The position numbers were made by a program, and so were the translations under genes. DNA of 64,000 nucleotides from Trebonia kvetii (lineage in GTDB: Bacteria; Actinomycetota; Actinomycetes; Streptosporangiales; Streptosporangiaceae). Where the stretch lies: positions 1,712,519 to 1,776,518 of the forward strand of contig NZ_RPFW01000001.1 in the NCBI RefSeq assembly GCF_007827045.1, written 5' to 3'. The notes beneath the pieces were generated by a model that was given only the letters and a program-made list of their open reading frames with translations, searched no databases and was not told the origin of the DNA. Shown here piece by piece: positions 44,286-51,518 of the stretch. Position 1 is the stretch's first letter. The number at the start of each line of letters is the position of its first letter.

Positions 44286-44313
44286 AAGGTGCTGCCGAGG
44301 AGAGGAGGAGGGC

Positions 44314-44314
44314 A
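44314..44314 (+). other. Start choice for gntR
   Basis: The ATG at 44314 is preceded by GAGGAGAGGAGGAGGGC, a very strong purine-rich ribosome binding site, which fixes this start. Confidence 0.8.
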
Positions 44315-45120
44315 TGCCCAAGCAGCCGATGTACCAGCAGATCGCCGAGGATCTGCGGAAGAAAATCGACACCGGGCAGTACGCGCAGGGCAGCCAGCTG
44401 CCTACCGAACTCGACCTCAGGGGAGAGTACGGAGCGTCGCGGAACACCGTCCGCGACGCCATCAAGCGGCTCACCGGCCTTGGCCTCATTGAAACGCGCC
44501 CCGGGCAGGGCACATTCGTGACTCTCCAGGTCGAGCCCTTCGTGACGGTGCTAACCGGTGACCCCAGGAGCGGTGACGGCGGCGACGAGGGCGCTTCCTA
44601 TCTGTCACAGGTGAGCGCGGAGCACCGCACGCCCTTTGAAACCCTGCCGAGGGTCACGGTGCAGACCTCTCATGAGGGGATCACCAGGCGACTTCGCGTG
44701 CCACCAGACATGCAGGTCGTCAGCAGGCACCAGGAGCGATTCATCGACAGCGTGCCGTGGTCGCTGCAGACCTCGTTCTACCCCTTCGACTTCATCACCA
44801 GGGGGGCAACCCGACTGCTGATGCCGGAGGACATCGCGGGGGGGACCGTCAAGTACCTGGCTGAAACCATCGGGCTCGTGCAGGTCGGGTACCGCGACTG
44901 GGTCACGGTACGCAGCCCGGACGAGAACGAGCAGCAATTCTTCAGGATCTCCCACGACGCGACGGTCTTCGAGATCTTCCGTACAGCCTTCGACCAGCAC
45001 AAGACGCCGATGCGGGTAACCGTGACCGTCTTCCCCACTGACCGGAACCAGTTCATCGTGAACGTGGGTGACGAGCTTCCCGCTCCGCAGTATGGCGACG
45101 ACGGATTCCATCCAGCGTGA
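44314..45120 (+). CDS. GntR-family regulator, HutC subfamily (UTRA domain)
   Basis: 268 aa. N-terminal winged helix: MYQQIAEDLRKKIDTGQYAQG, seen as YQQIAEDLRKKI, then GSQLPTELDL, YGASRNTVRDAIKRL (recognition helix) and GLIETRPGQGTFV (wing). The C-terminal UTRA ligand domain starts near 95 and shows VSRHQERFIDSVPWSLQTSFYP in its parts RHQERFID and PWSLQTSFYP, ending FPTDRNQFIVNVGDELP. HutC-type regulators bind small metabolites. It sits between the 66-aa membrane protein (divergent) and the peptide/oxygenase genes (downstream, same strand); both flanking intergenic regions hold inverted repeats, so it may control both. Confidence 0.9.
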   Translation: MPKQPMYQQIAEDLRKKIDTGQYAQGSQLPTELDLRGEYGASRNTVRDAIKRLTGLGLIETRPGQGTFVTLQVEPFVTVLTGDPRSGDGGDEGASYLSQVSAEHRTPFETLPRVTVQTSHEGITRRLRVPPDMQVVSRHQERFIDSVPWSLQTSFYPFDFITRGATRLLMPEDIAGGTVKYLAETIGLVQVGYRDWVTVRSPDENEQQFFRISHDATVFEIFRTAFDQHKTPMRVTVTVFPTDRNQFIVNVGDELPAPQYGDDGFHPA

Positions 45121-45160
45121 ACCGGCCCTAGGGCACAAGAAGTAGCAGGACAAGAGAGCT

Positions 45161-45179
45161 CCCGCTTGCCACGAGCGGG
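45161..45179 (+). terminator. Short hairpin after gntR
   Basis: CCCGCT (45161-45166) pairs with AGCGGG (45174-45179), 7-nt loop, 40 nt after the GntR stop. Modest, but it would separate gntR from the peptide gene, which has its own promoter-like region. Confidence 0.4.
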
Positions 45180-45203
45180 CGCGGGTCACAAGGCTGGCAG
45201 GCG

Positions 45204-45249
45204 TTGTGACTTGAGAGGTTATGGGGATACCTGAGTATAGGGTTACTCA
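45204..45249 (+). promoter_or_regulatory. Promoter/operator region of the peptide gene
   Basis: The inverted repeat TGAGTA-TAGGGT-TACTCA (45232-45249, perfect 6-bp arms) overlaps a -10-like TATAGG (45236-45241); TTGTGA (45204) and TTGAGA (45211) are -35 candidates. The region starts the small peptide transcript and is a plausible GntR operator. Confidence 0.5.
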
Positions 45250-45276
45250 TTGGTAATCGGAACAGGAGGAGTGGCC

Positions 45277-45345
45277 ATGGCGAAATTCCACGCACGTCCT
45301 TCCCTGCAGTATCGATACGAGCACTACGACCCCCTCGCGGGGTAG
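45277..45345 (+). CDS. 22-residue peptide, candidate RiPP precursor
   Basis: Short ORF beginning MAKFHARPSLQY and ending RYEHYDPLAG, then TAG. Evidence that it is translated: AGGAGG at 45264-45269, exactly 7 nt before the ATG, its own promoter-like region, and a stable hairpin right after the stop. The C-terminal half is rich in aromatic and charged residues (three Tyr, one His, Arg, Glu, Asp) and ends in Leu-Ala-Gly. No signal peptide and no Cys. The next gene encodes an Fe(II)/2-oxoglutarate oxygenase, a class that can hydroxylate peptide side chains. I know no family with this sequence, so substrate status is inference. It could instead be a leader peptide controlling the oxygenase. Confidence 0.6.
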   Translation: MAKFHARPSLQYRYEHYDPLAG

Positions 45346-45351
45346 CACCGG

Positions 45352-45387
45352 GTGCCGTCGGCGTCGTTCCCGCGACGTCGACGGCAC
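45352..45387 (+). promoter_or_regulatory. 15-bp stem-loop between peptide and oxygenase genes
   Basis: 45352-45366 pairs with 45373-45387 over 15 positions (one G-U, otherwise Watson-Crick) around the loop TTCCCG, 6 nt after the peptide stop. No U-tract. It should stabilise the peptide mRNA 3' end or partly terminate, giving much more peptide than enzyme, a layout usual for RiPP precursors. Confidence 0.65.
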
Positions 45388-45461
45388 GCGCTCGCTGGTT
45401 GCCGGTCAAGACCTTGGCGGTACAGACATAACGAAAACTGATTGCTCCTAACGAGAGTTCG

Positions 45462-46109
45462 ATGGCACCGAGATTTCGCTGGACGACCTTTGACCTGAAC
45501 GACTGGCTCCCGTCGGGCTGGCGGGAAGACGTCGCCGCTGCGGCGGCGGCCGCCGAGATTCGCGAGTTCCCGCGCACCCCGGTCATCTCGCGGGAGAGCT
45601 CAGACGTTCAGCGGATCGCCCGCGGGCGCGTCCACGCCGACCAGGTGCGGAACCACGTTCCCTGGCTCTACAAGGCCTACAGGAACGAGATGCTCGAGCT
45701 CGCCAACGAGATCTCCGCAGAGCATGTCAGCGCCGCTCAAGACGACCGATACGGCATCGTGCTCAACGTCCAGCGGGGAACAAGCATGCGGTTCGAGTGC
45801 CACGTCGACTCCAACCCGCTGACCGGACTGCTCTTCTTCACCGACCACGCCTCAGGCGGCGAACTCGTCGTCGCTAATGACACGGCGGCACGAGGCATTG
45901 CGGAGATCGACAGCGACTGCTCGGTCATCCCGCCCCACGCTGGTCAGCTGATCTTCTTCAGCGCACAGCAGCACCCGCACTACGCCCGAATTCTCACCGC
46001 GGAATCGGAGATGCGGATCGTCGCCGTGATGAACTTCTATACCGAGTCATGTCCGGAGACGAGCCGGCCGAGGGAACTGAACCGGCACCTGTACGGGGAT
46101 GACGCCTAG
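45462..46109 (+). CDS. Fe(II)/2-oxoglutarate-dependent oxygenase (prolyl-hydroxylase-like fold)
   Basis: 215 aa. Metal triad: His114 and Asp116 in RFECHVDSNPLTGLLFF, then a His at 171 or 173 in QQHPHYARIL; the 2-oxoglutarate-binding Arg is Arg185 in EMRIVAVMNFY. GGELVV (132-137) and PPHAGQLIFF (157-166) match the strand pattern of P4H-type oxygenases. The N-terminal about 90 residues are helical with an Ala-rich run and may bind the substrate. Expected product: a hydroxylated side chain with release of CO2 and succinate. It lies 116 nt after the peptide gene in the same orientation and converges on mnmA. It lacks relatives nearby other than the peptide, so a peptide substrate is the simplest guess. 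Confidence 0.8.
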   Translation: MAPRFRWTTFDLNDWLPSGWREDVAAAAAAAEIREFPRTPVISRESSDVQRIARGRVHADQVRNHVPWLYKAYRNEMLELANEISAEHVSAAQDDRYGIVLNVQRGTSMRFECHVDSNPLTGLLFFTDHASGGELVVANDTAARGIAEIDSDCSVIPPHAGQLIFFSAQQHPHYARILTAESEMRIVAVMNFYTESCPETSRPRELNRHLYGDDA

Positions 46110-46121
46110 GCCGTCAAGCGA

Positions 46122-47201
46122 CTAGACGGCTGCGCGGGCGGCGGAGATGGTGGCGCTGCCCAGGACCGTGTCCCCGGCGTAGAGGACGGCAGCCTGGCCG
46201 GGGGCCACGCCGCGCGCCGGTGAGCGCAGGTCGATGCGGAGGCTGTCGCCTTCCATGGCGGCCACGCAGTCGTGGACCTCGCCGTGCGCGCGCAGCTGCA
46301 CGGCGCACTCGATCGGTGCCGTCGGTGGCTCGCAGCCGGTCCAGACCGAGCGGATCGCGGTGATCTCGCGGACGCCGAGGGCGTCGGCGGGGCCGACAGT
46401 TACGGTGTTGGACACCGGCTCGATGGACAGCACGTAGCGCGGCCTGCCGTCCGGTGCCGGGCGGTCCAGGTGCAGACCCTTGCGCTGGCCGATGGTGTAG
46501 CCGTAGGCGCCCTCGTGGCTGCCGAGCACGGTGCCGTCGGCGTCGACGATCGCGCCGGGCTCGCTGCCGAGCTTGCGGGCGAGGAAGCCGCGGGTGTCGC
46601 CGTCGGCGATGAAGCACACGTCGTGACTGTCCGGCTTGTCGGCGACGAGCAGGCCGCGGGAGTGCGCCTCCTCGCGGACTAGCGTCTTGGGCGTGTCACC
46701 CAGGGGGAACATCGCGTGCGCGATCTGGTCCTTGTTCAGCACCGCGAGCACGTAGGACTGGTCCTTGCCTGGATCGACGGCACGCCGCAGGGCACCGTCG
46801 TCAGCGATGCGCGCGTAATGGCCGGTGCAGACCGCGTCGAAGCCGAGTGCGAGTGCCCGGTCGAGCACCGCCTCGAACTTGATCTTCTCGTTGCAGCGCA
46901 GGCACGGGTTGGGCGTCCGGCCCGCCGCGTACTCCGTGACGAAGTCATCCACCACGTCGCGGGCGAAGCGCTCCGCCATGTCCCAGACGTAGAACGGGAT
47001 GCCGATCACGTCGGCGGCCCGGCGGGCGTCGCGGGCGTCCTCGATCGTGCAGCAGCCGCGAGCCCCGGTCCGGTAGGACTGCGGGTTTGACGACAGCGCG
47101 AGATGGACGCCGGTCACCTCGTGACCGGCGTCGACCGCGCGTGCCGCCGCGGTCGCGGAGTCGACACCGCCGGACATGGCGGCAAGAACCCGGAGCCCCA
47201 T
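46122..47201 (-). CDS. mnmA: tRNA-specific 2-thiouridylase
   Basis: 359 aa. Thiolates U34 of Lys, Glu and Gln tRNAs. PP-loop [15 protein letters not shown] near residue 8, first catalytic Cys in [12 protein letters not shown] near 99, second Cys in DVCFIADGD near 195, plus [14 protein letters not shown] near 232. The sulfur comes from a cysteine desulfurase, and one is encoded directly upstream on the same strand (47435-48619), so the pair forms a sulfur-relay unit, separated by an intergenic element with nested inverted repeats. Confidence 0.97.
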   Translation of the reverse strand: MGLRVLAAMSGGVDSATAAARAVDAGHEVTGVHLALSSNPQSYRTGARGCCTIEDARDARRAADVIGIPFYVWDMAERFARDVVDDFVTEYAAGRTPNPCLRCNEKIKFEAVLDRALALGFDAVCTGHYARIADDGALRRAVDPGKDQSYVLAVLNKDQIAHAMFPLGDTPKTLVREEAHSRGLLVADKPDSHDVCFIADGDTRGFLARKLGSEPGAIVDADGTVLGSHEGAYGYTIGQRKGLHLDRPAPDGRPRYVLSIEPVSNTVTVGPADALGVREITAIRSVWTGCEPPTAPIECAVQLRAHGEVHDCVAAMEGDSLRIDLRSPARGVAPGQAAVLYAGDTVLGSATISAARAAV

Positions 47202-47259
47202 AACCCTTTCAGGGTATCCGCCGCGGATGAGCGCTGGTTGCGGTCAGGCAGACCGCGCC

Positions 47260-47401
47260 TTTGCATAGCCGTGACCACTGGGGACGTCTTTGCTTAACCG
47301 AGCGTGTTTGCTTAACCGGGCGTGCGACATTTATCACAAATCGGGCGTGATCATGGTCGCCGGTTAAGCAAAGCCGGAATTGTGGGCGTGGGCTATGCAA
47401 A
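47260..47401. repeat. Nested inverted-repeat element between cysteine desulfurase and mnmA
   Basis: Outer arms TTTGCATAGCC (47260-47270) and GGCTATGCAAA (47391-47401) are perfect complements. Inside, TTTGCTTAACCG occurs twice (47289-47300, 47307-47318) and once inverted as CGGTTAAGCAAA (47361-47372). The 142-bp unit contains no ORF. It looks like a dispersed palindromic element or a multi-site regulatory region. Confidence 0.65.
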
Positions 47402-47434
47402 CAGGGGTCGCCGGGTGTGCGGGGTGAGCTGAAG

Positions 47435-48619
47435 TTAGTGGCCGGCGGCGCGGCGGGCGCGGGTGACCGACTCGCCGATGGCGGCGCCGAGCGCGTCCAC
47501 CTCGGCCTGGGTGCTTGTGTGGCCGAGGGAGAAGCGCAGCGATCCCCTGGCCCGGTCCTCGTCCGCGCCCATGGCGAGCAGCACGTGGCTGGGCTCGGCC
47601 ACGCCCGCGGTGCAGGCGGAGCCGGTGGAGCAGGCGATGTTCCTGGCGTCGAGGAGCAGCAGCAGCGCGTCGCCCTCACAGCCGGGGAAGGAGAAGTGCG
47701 CGTTGCCCGGCAGCCGGTCGGGGCCGGGCGGCGGGCCGTTGAGTATCGCGTCGGGCACCGATTGCAGCACCTGGCGGATCAGGTCGTCGCGCAGCGCCGC
47801 GATCCGCTTGGCCTCGAGGGCGCGCCGCTCGGCGCAGGCGACCGCCGCCACCGCGAATGCCCTGATCGCGGGCGCGTCGAGGGTGCCCGACCTGATGTCG
47901 CGCTCCTGGCCGCCGCCGTGCAGTACCGGAACCGGGGCGAGGCCCTTGCCGAGGATCAGTGCGCCGACCCCGACGGGGCCGCCGAGCTTGTGCGCGGTGA
48001 CGGTGATCGCGTCGGCGCCCGAGGCGGCGAAGTCCACCGGGAGCTGAGCCGCCGCCTGCACCGCGTCGCTGTGGAACGGCACGCCGAACTCGTGCGCCAC
48101 GGCGGCCAGGGCCGCGATCGGCTGCACCGCGCCGACCTCGTTGTTGGCCCACATCACGCTGACGGCCGCGGCTGTGTCCGGGTCCTGCGCCAGAGCGGCA
48201 CGCAGCACATCTGCGGAGACCATGCCCTGCGTATCGACCGCGAGCCAGTCGGCGCGCGCGCCGTCGGCCTCGGTAAGCCAGTGCACCGAGTCGAGGATGG
48301 CGTGATGTTCGACCGCCGTCGTCAGCATCCGGCGACGCCGGTCGTCTGCTGACCGCCGAGCCCAGTACAGGCCCTTGACCGCGAGGTTGTCGGCCTCGGT
48401 GCCGCCGCTCGTGAAGACCACTTCGCTCGGCCGGGCACCGAAGACCTCGGCGAGCTGCTCCCGGGATTCCTCGACGACACGGCGGGCCCGCCTCCCCGCG
48501 TTGTGCAGCGACGAAGGGTTGCCGAACTGCGCCAGCTCCTCGGTCATCGCGGTGATGGCCTCGGGAAGCATGGGCGTGGTGGCGGCATGGTCGAGATAAA
48601 CAACCGGGCGTGTAGTCAT
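47435..48619 (-). CDS. Cysteine desulfurase (IscS/NifS type)
   Basis: 394 aa, PLP enzyme that takes sulfur from cysteine for tRNA thiolation and Fe-S clusters. [16 protein letters not shown] at the N-terminus, PLP-binding Lys in [15 protein letters not shown] near residue 205, active-site Cys in [10 protein letters not shown] near 330 on the flexible loop, and the C-terminal [10 protein letters not shown]. No SufBCD or IscU gene lies nearby; the downstream mnmA suggests its sulfur goes to tRNA. Confidence 0.95.
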   Translation of the reverse strand: MTTRPVVYLDHAATTPMLPEAITAMTEELAQFGNPSSLHNAGRRARRVVEESREQLAEVFGARPSEVVFTSGGTEADNLAVKGLYWARRSADDRRRRMLTTAVEHHAILDSVHWLTEADGARADWLAVDTQGMVSADVLRAALAQDPDTAAAVSVMWANNEVGAVQPIAALAAVAHEFGVPFHSDAVQAAAQLPVDFAASGADAITVTAHKLGGPVGVGALILGKGLAPVPVLHGGGQERDIRSGTLDAPAIRAFAVAAVACAERRALEAKRIAALRDDLIRQVLQSVPDAILNGPPPGPDRLPGNAHFSFPGCEGDALLLLLDARNIACSTGSACTAGVAEPSHVLLAMGADEDRARGSLRFSLGHTSTQAEVDALGAAIGESVTRARRAAGH

Positions 48620-48678
48620 CGCGCTGCTAAGCCTAACCGAGCATTTAACCAGTCATTTAAGAAGTGCCGCGGCGAACG

Positions 48679-48716
48679 GCGACGCGGCGGCCCGGAGACC
48701 CGGACCGCCGCGTCGC
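48679..48716 (-). terminator. Terminator of the etfBA operon
   Basis: GCGACGCGGCGG (48679-48690) pairs perfectly with CCGCCGCGTCGC (48705-48716), 14-nt loop. It lies 14 nt past the etfA stop on the minus strand and upstream of the cysteine desulfurase gene. Confidence 0.75.
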
Positions 48717-48729
48717 AGTGACTGGCCGC

Positions 48730-49695
48730 CTAGCCCTTGTGCTTTTGGATTTCGTCGATGAGCTGGGGGACGACGGTGAACAGGTCGCCGACGATGCCGT
48801 AGTCGGCGATCTCGAAGATCGGCGCTTCGGGGTCCTTGTTGATCGCCATGATCGTCTTGGACGTCTGCATGCCGGCCCGGTGCTGGATCGCGCCGGAGAT
48901 GCCGACCGCGACGTACAGCTGCGGGGAGACGGTCTTGCCGGTCTGCCCGACCTGGAACTGGTGCGGGTACCAGCCCGCGTCGGTCACCGCGCGAGAGGCA
49001 CCCACGGCGGCGCCGAGGCTGTCGGCGAGCTTCTCGATGATGGCGAACCCGTCGGCCGACCCGGTGCCGCGCCCGCCGGAGACCACGACCTGCGCCTCGG
49101 TCAGTTCCGGCCGCTCGCCCTTCTCCGCCACGACCCGCTCGCTGATGACCGCGGTCTTGGCCGCGTCCGAGGCCGCGAAGGAGACCGCCTCCACCGCGGC
49201 CGCGCCGGCCGATGCCTCGGGGCTGATCGCGTTCGGGCGGACCGCGATGATCGGGGTGCCCGCCTTCACGGTGGAGTGCACGGTGATCGACCCGCCGAAG
49301 TTCGGCTGCTCCGCCACCGGCCCGCCGTCGCCGGCGGTGACGTTGACCGCGTCGCTGAGCACCCCCGAGCCTGTCTTGACCGCCAGCCGCCCGGCGATCT
49401 CCTTGCCCTCGGTCGTCCCGGCGACCAGCACCGCCGCCGGCGACACCGAAGCGACCAGCTGCGCCAGCAGCTCCGCCGCCGGCGCTACCACGTACGACGT
49501 GAAGTCGGCCGAGTCGGCGGCGTAGACCTTCTCCGCGCCGTACTCCCCGAGCCGGGCCGCGGCGGCCTGCGCGCCGGGGCCCGTCCACACCACCGCCGGG
49601 GTGCCGAGCCGCCTGGCGGCGGTCAGCAGTTCCAGGGTGACCTTCTTGACCTCGCCGTCCGCGGAGTGCTCCGCGAGGACCAGTACCTCAGCCAT
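48730..49695 (-). CDS. etfA: Electron transfer flavoprotein, alpha subunit
   Basis: 321 aa. Carries FAD and accepts electrons from acyl-CoA dehydrogenases. The C-terminal FAD-binding region is clear: GRGTGSADGFAIIEKLADSLG in its parts SGGRGTGSADGF and SRAVTDAGWYPHQFQVGQTGK, then VAVGISGAIQHRAGM and INKDPEAPIFEIADYGIVGD. The N-terminal half is the usual variable Rossmann-like domain. etfB is upstream with a 17-nt gap. Confidence 0.96.
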   Translation of the reverse strand: MAEVLVLAEHSADGEVKKVTLELLTAARRLGTPAVVWTGPGAQAAAARLGEYGAEKVYAADSADFTSYVVAPAAELLAQLVASVSPAAVLVAGTTEGKEIAGRLAVKTGSGVLSDAVNVTAGDGGPVAEQPNFGGSITVHSTVKAGTPIIAVRPNAISPEASAGAAAVEAVSFAASDAAKTAVISERVVAEKGERPELTEAQVVVSGGRGTGSADGFAIIEKLADSLGAAVGASRAVTDAGWYPHQFQVGQTGKTVSPQLYVAVGISGAIQHRAGMQTSKTIMAINKDPEAPIFEIADYGIVGDLFTVVPQLIDEIQKHKG

Positions 49696-49712
49696 TTGCT
49701 CCAGTCCCCTTC

Positions 49713-50489
49713 TCAGATGAACTTCCGCCCGGCGAGGAACCCGGCCGCCTTGCTGCCGCCGTCACCCTCGTCCTTCACGATCACGCCTGCAGTGCGCGGC
49801 GGGCGGGCGGCGAAATCATCCACCCACGTCGCCGCACCCGCCAGCCCCACCGAACCGGCGTCGACGGACAGCTCGGCCAGGGACAGGACCTGCACCGGCT
49901 TCTTCTTCGCCGCCATGATCCCCTTGAACGTCGGGTACCGGGGCTCGTTGATCTTCTCCACCACCGAGACGACGGCCGGCAGCTGCCCGCTCACCACCGC
50001 GTACCCGTCATCGCTCACCCTGCGAATGGACACCGAGGTCCCGTCAACGTCCACCTTCGACGCCAGCGTCAGCTGCGGCACCCCCAGCCGCTCGGCCACC
50101 ATCGCGGGCACCATCCCGGTCCGCGCGTCCGTCGACTCCGACCCGAAGATCACCAGGTCGAACCCGGTCGCCTTGAGCGCCGCGGCGAGCGCAAGCGACG
50201 TCGCGAGCGCATCCGACCCGGCCAGGCCGGCGTCCAGCACGTGGACGGCCTTGTCCGCGCCCATCGACAAAGCCTTCCGGACCGACTCCGCCGCCTTGTC
50301 CGGCCCCATCGACAAGATCGTCACCTCACCGCCGTGCGCCTCCGCGATCTTCAGCCCCTCCTCGATCGCGTACTCGTCAAGCTCATTGATCAGCCCGTCC
50401 AGCGAGGCACGGTCCAGCGTGCCCTCCGGCGTGAGCCTGCGCTCAACCGCCGTGTCAGGCACCTGCTTCACGCAGACGACGATATTCAT
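49713..50489 (-). CDS. etfB: Electron transfer flavoprotein, beta subunit
   Basis: 258 aa. N-terminus MNIVVCVKQVPDTAVERR, then NELDEYAIEEGLKIAEAHGGE, seen as LDEYAIEEGL, the AMP-binding region ILSMGPDKAAESVRKALSMGAD and GSESTDARTGMVPAMVAERLG. The recognition loop contains LTLASKVDVDG in place of the usual LTY-type segment. First gene of etfBA; a perfect 12-bp palindrome lies 52 nt upstream of its ATG. Confidence 0.96.
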   Translation of the reverse strand: MNIVVCVKQVPDTAVERRLTPEGTLDRASLDGLINELDEYAIEEGLKIAEAHGGEVTILSMGPDKAAESVRKALSMGADKAVHVLDAGLAGSDALATSLALAAALKATGFDLVIFGSESTDARTGMVPAMVAERLGVPQLTLASKVDVDGTSVSIRRVSDDGYAVVSGQLPAVVSVVEKINEPRYPTFKGIMAAKKKPVQVLSLAELSVDAGSVGLAGAATWVDDFAARPPRTAGVIVKDEGDGGSKAAGFLAGRKFI

Positions 50490-50540
50490 AGGACGACGCT
50501 GCCCTTCTAGAGTGTTCGGCTCCTAGTCAGGAGTCTATGT

Positions 50541-50552
50541 TACTCGCGAGTA
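50541..50552. promoter_or_regulatory. Palindrome TACTCGCGAGTA upstream of etfBA
   Basis: A perfect 12-bp palindrome inside GTTACTCGCGAGTAGCAAC, 52-63 nt before the etfB start. TTACT/AGTAA-type palindromes are usual for TetR-family regulators of fatty-acid genes; the regulator is not in this window. Confidence 0.5.
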
Positions 50553-50569
50553 GCAACGTCTACACGCGG

Positions 50570-51424
50570 CTACCCGGTTACAGCGCGCTCGGCTGTCTCC
50601 ACCACATTAGCGAGCAGCATCGCCCGCGTCATGGGCCCCACCCCGCCCGGGTTGGGCGCTACCCAGCCGGCCACCGTGGCAACATCCGGCGCCACGTCGC
50701 CGACCAGGCCCGCGTCAGTCCTGGTGATGCCCACATCGAGCACCGCCGCGCCCGGCTTGACCATGTCCGCCGTCAGCAGCCCGGCCCGGCCCGCCGCCAC
50801 CACGACGATGTCCGCCGAGCGCGTATGCAACGCGATGTCTTTCGTTCCTGTGTGGCACGAGGTCACCGTCGCGTTCTCCGACTTCCTTGTCAGCAGCAGC
50901 CCGAGCGCGCGCCCCACCGTGATGCCACGCCCGATCACGGTCACCTCCGCCCCGGCGATCTGCACGCCGAAGCGGCGCAGCAGCACCACGATGCCGTGCG
51001 GCGTGCACGGAAGCGGCGCCTGCTCGTTCAGCACCAGCTTGCCCAGGTTCACCGGGTGCAGCCCGTCCGCGTCCTTCGCCGGGTCGATCATGTTCAGCAC
51101 GCGCAGCTCGTCGAGCCCGCGCGGCAGCGGAAGCTGCACGATGTACCCGGTGCAGGCCGGGTCCTCGTTCAACTCCGCGACCGCCTCCTCCACCTGCGCC
51201 TGCGACGCCGAGGCCGGCAGGTCGCGGCGGATCGACGCGATGCCCACCTGCGCGCAGTCGCGGTGCTTGCCCGCGACGTAGGAGCGCGATCCCGGGTCGT
51301 CGCCGACCAGCACGGTGCCGAGTCCGGGGACGATGCCCCGCGCGGCGAGCGCGGCCACCCGCTTCTTCAGGTCTGCCTTGACCGCCGCGGCGGTCGCCTT
51401 GCCATCCAGAATCTGCGCAACCAT
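50570..51424 (-). CDS. folD: Bifunctional methylenetetrahydrofolate dehydrogenase/cyclohydrolase
   Basis: 284 aa from the ATG at 51424 ([16 protein letters not shown]); the 17 extra codons upstream were rejected. Interconverts 5,10-methylene-, methenyl- and 10-formyl-THF, the last being the donor for PurN and PurH encoded just upstream. Signatures: [18 protein letters not shown] near residue 32, [14 protein letters not shown] near 72, and [16 protein letters not shown] near 160 (NADP loop). The order purN-purH-folD makes a one-carbon/purine cluster. Confidence 0.96.
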   Translation of the reverse strand: MVAQILDGKATAAAVKADLKKRVAALAARGIVPGLGTVLVGDDPGSRSYVAGKHRDCAQVGIASIRRDLPASASQAQVEEAVAELNEDPACTGYIVQLPLPRGLDELRVLNMIDPAKDADGLHPVNLGKLVLNEQAPLPCTPHGIVVLLRRFGVQIAGAEVTVIGRGITVGRALGLLLTRKSENATVTSCHTGTKDIALHTRSADIVVVAAGRAGLLTADMVKPGAAVLDVGITRTDAGLVGDVAPDVATVAGWVAPNPGGVGPMTRAMLLANVVETAERAVTG

Positions 51425-51518
51425 ACCTGTGCTCTCCCGCTCGCCTAAAGGACCTGTGCCAGCCCGCTCGCCCAAAGACCAAGGCTCGCTCGCCGGGCTC
51501 GCTCAGTCCGAGAACCCC

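Noticed and set aside
47202..47434. tRNA or small protein gene in the desulfurase-mnmA gap
   Set aside because: No cloverleaf with a T-loop GTTCRA and no ORF with a ribosome binding site; the nested repeats explain the structure.
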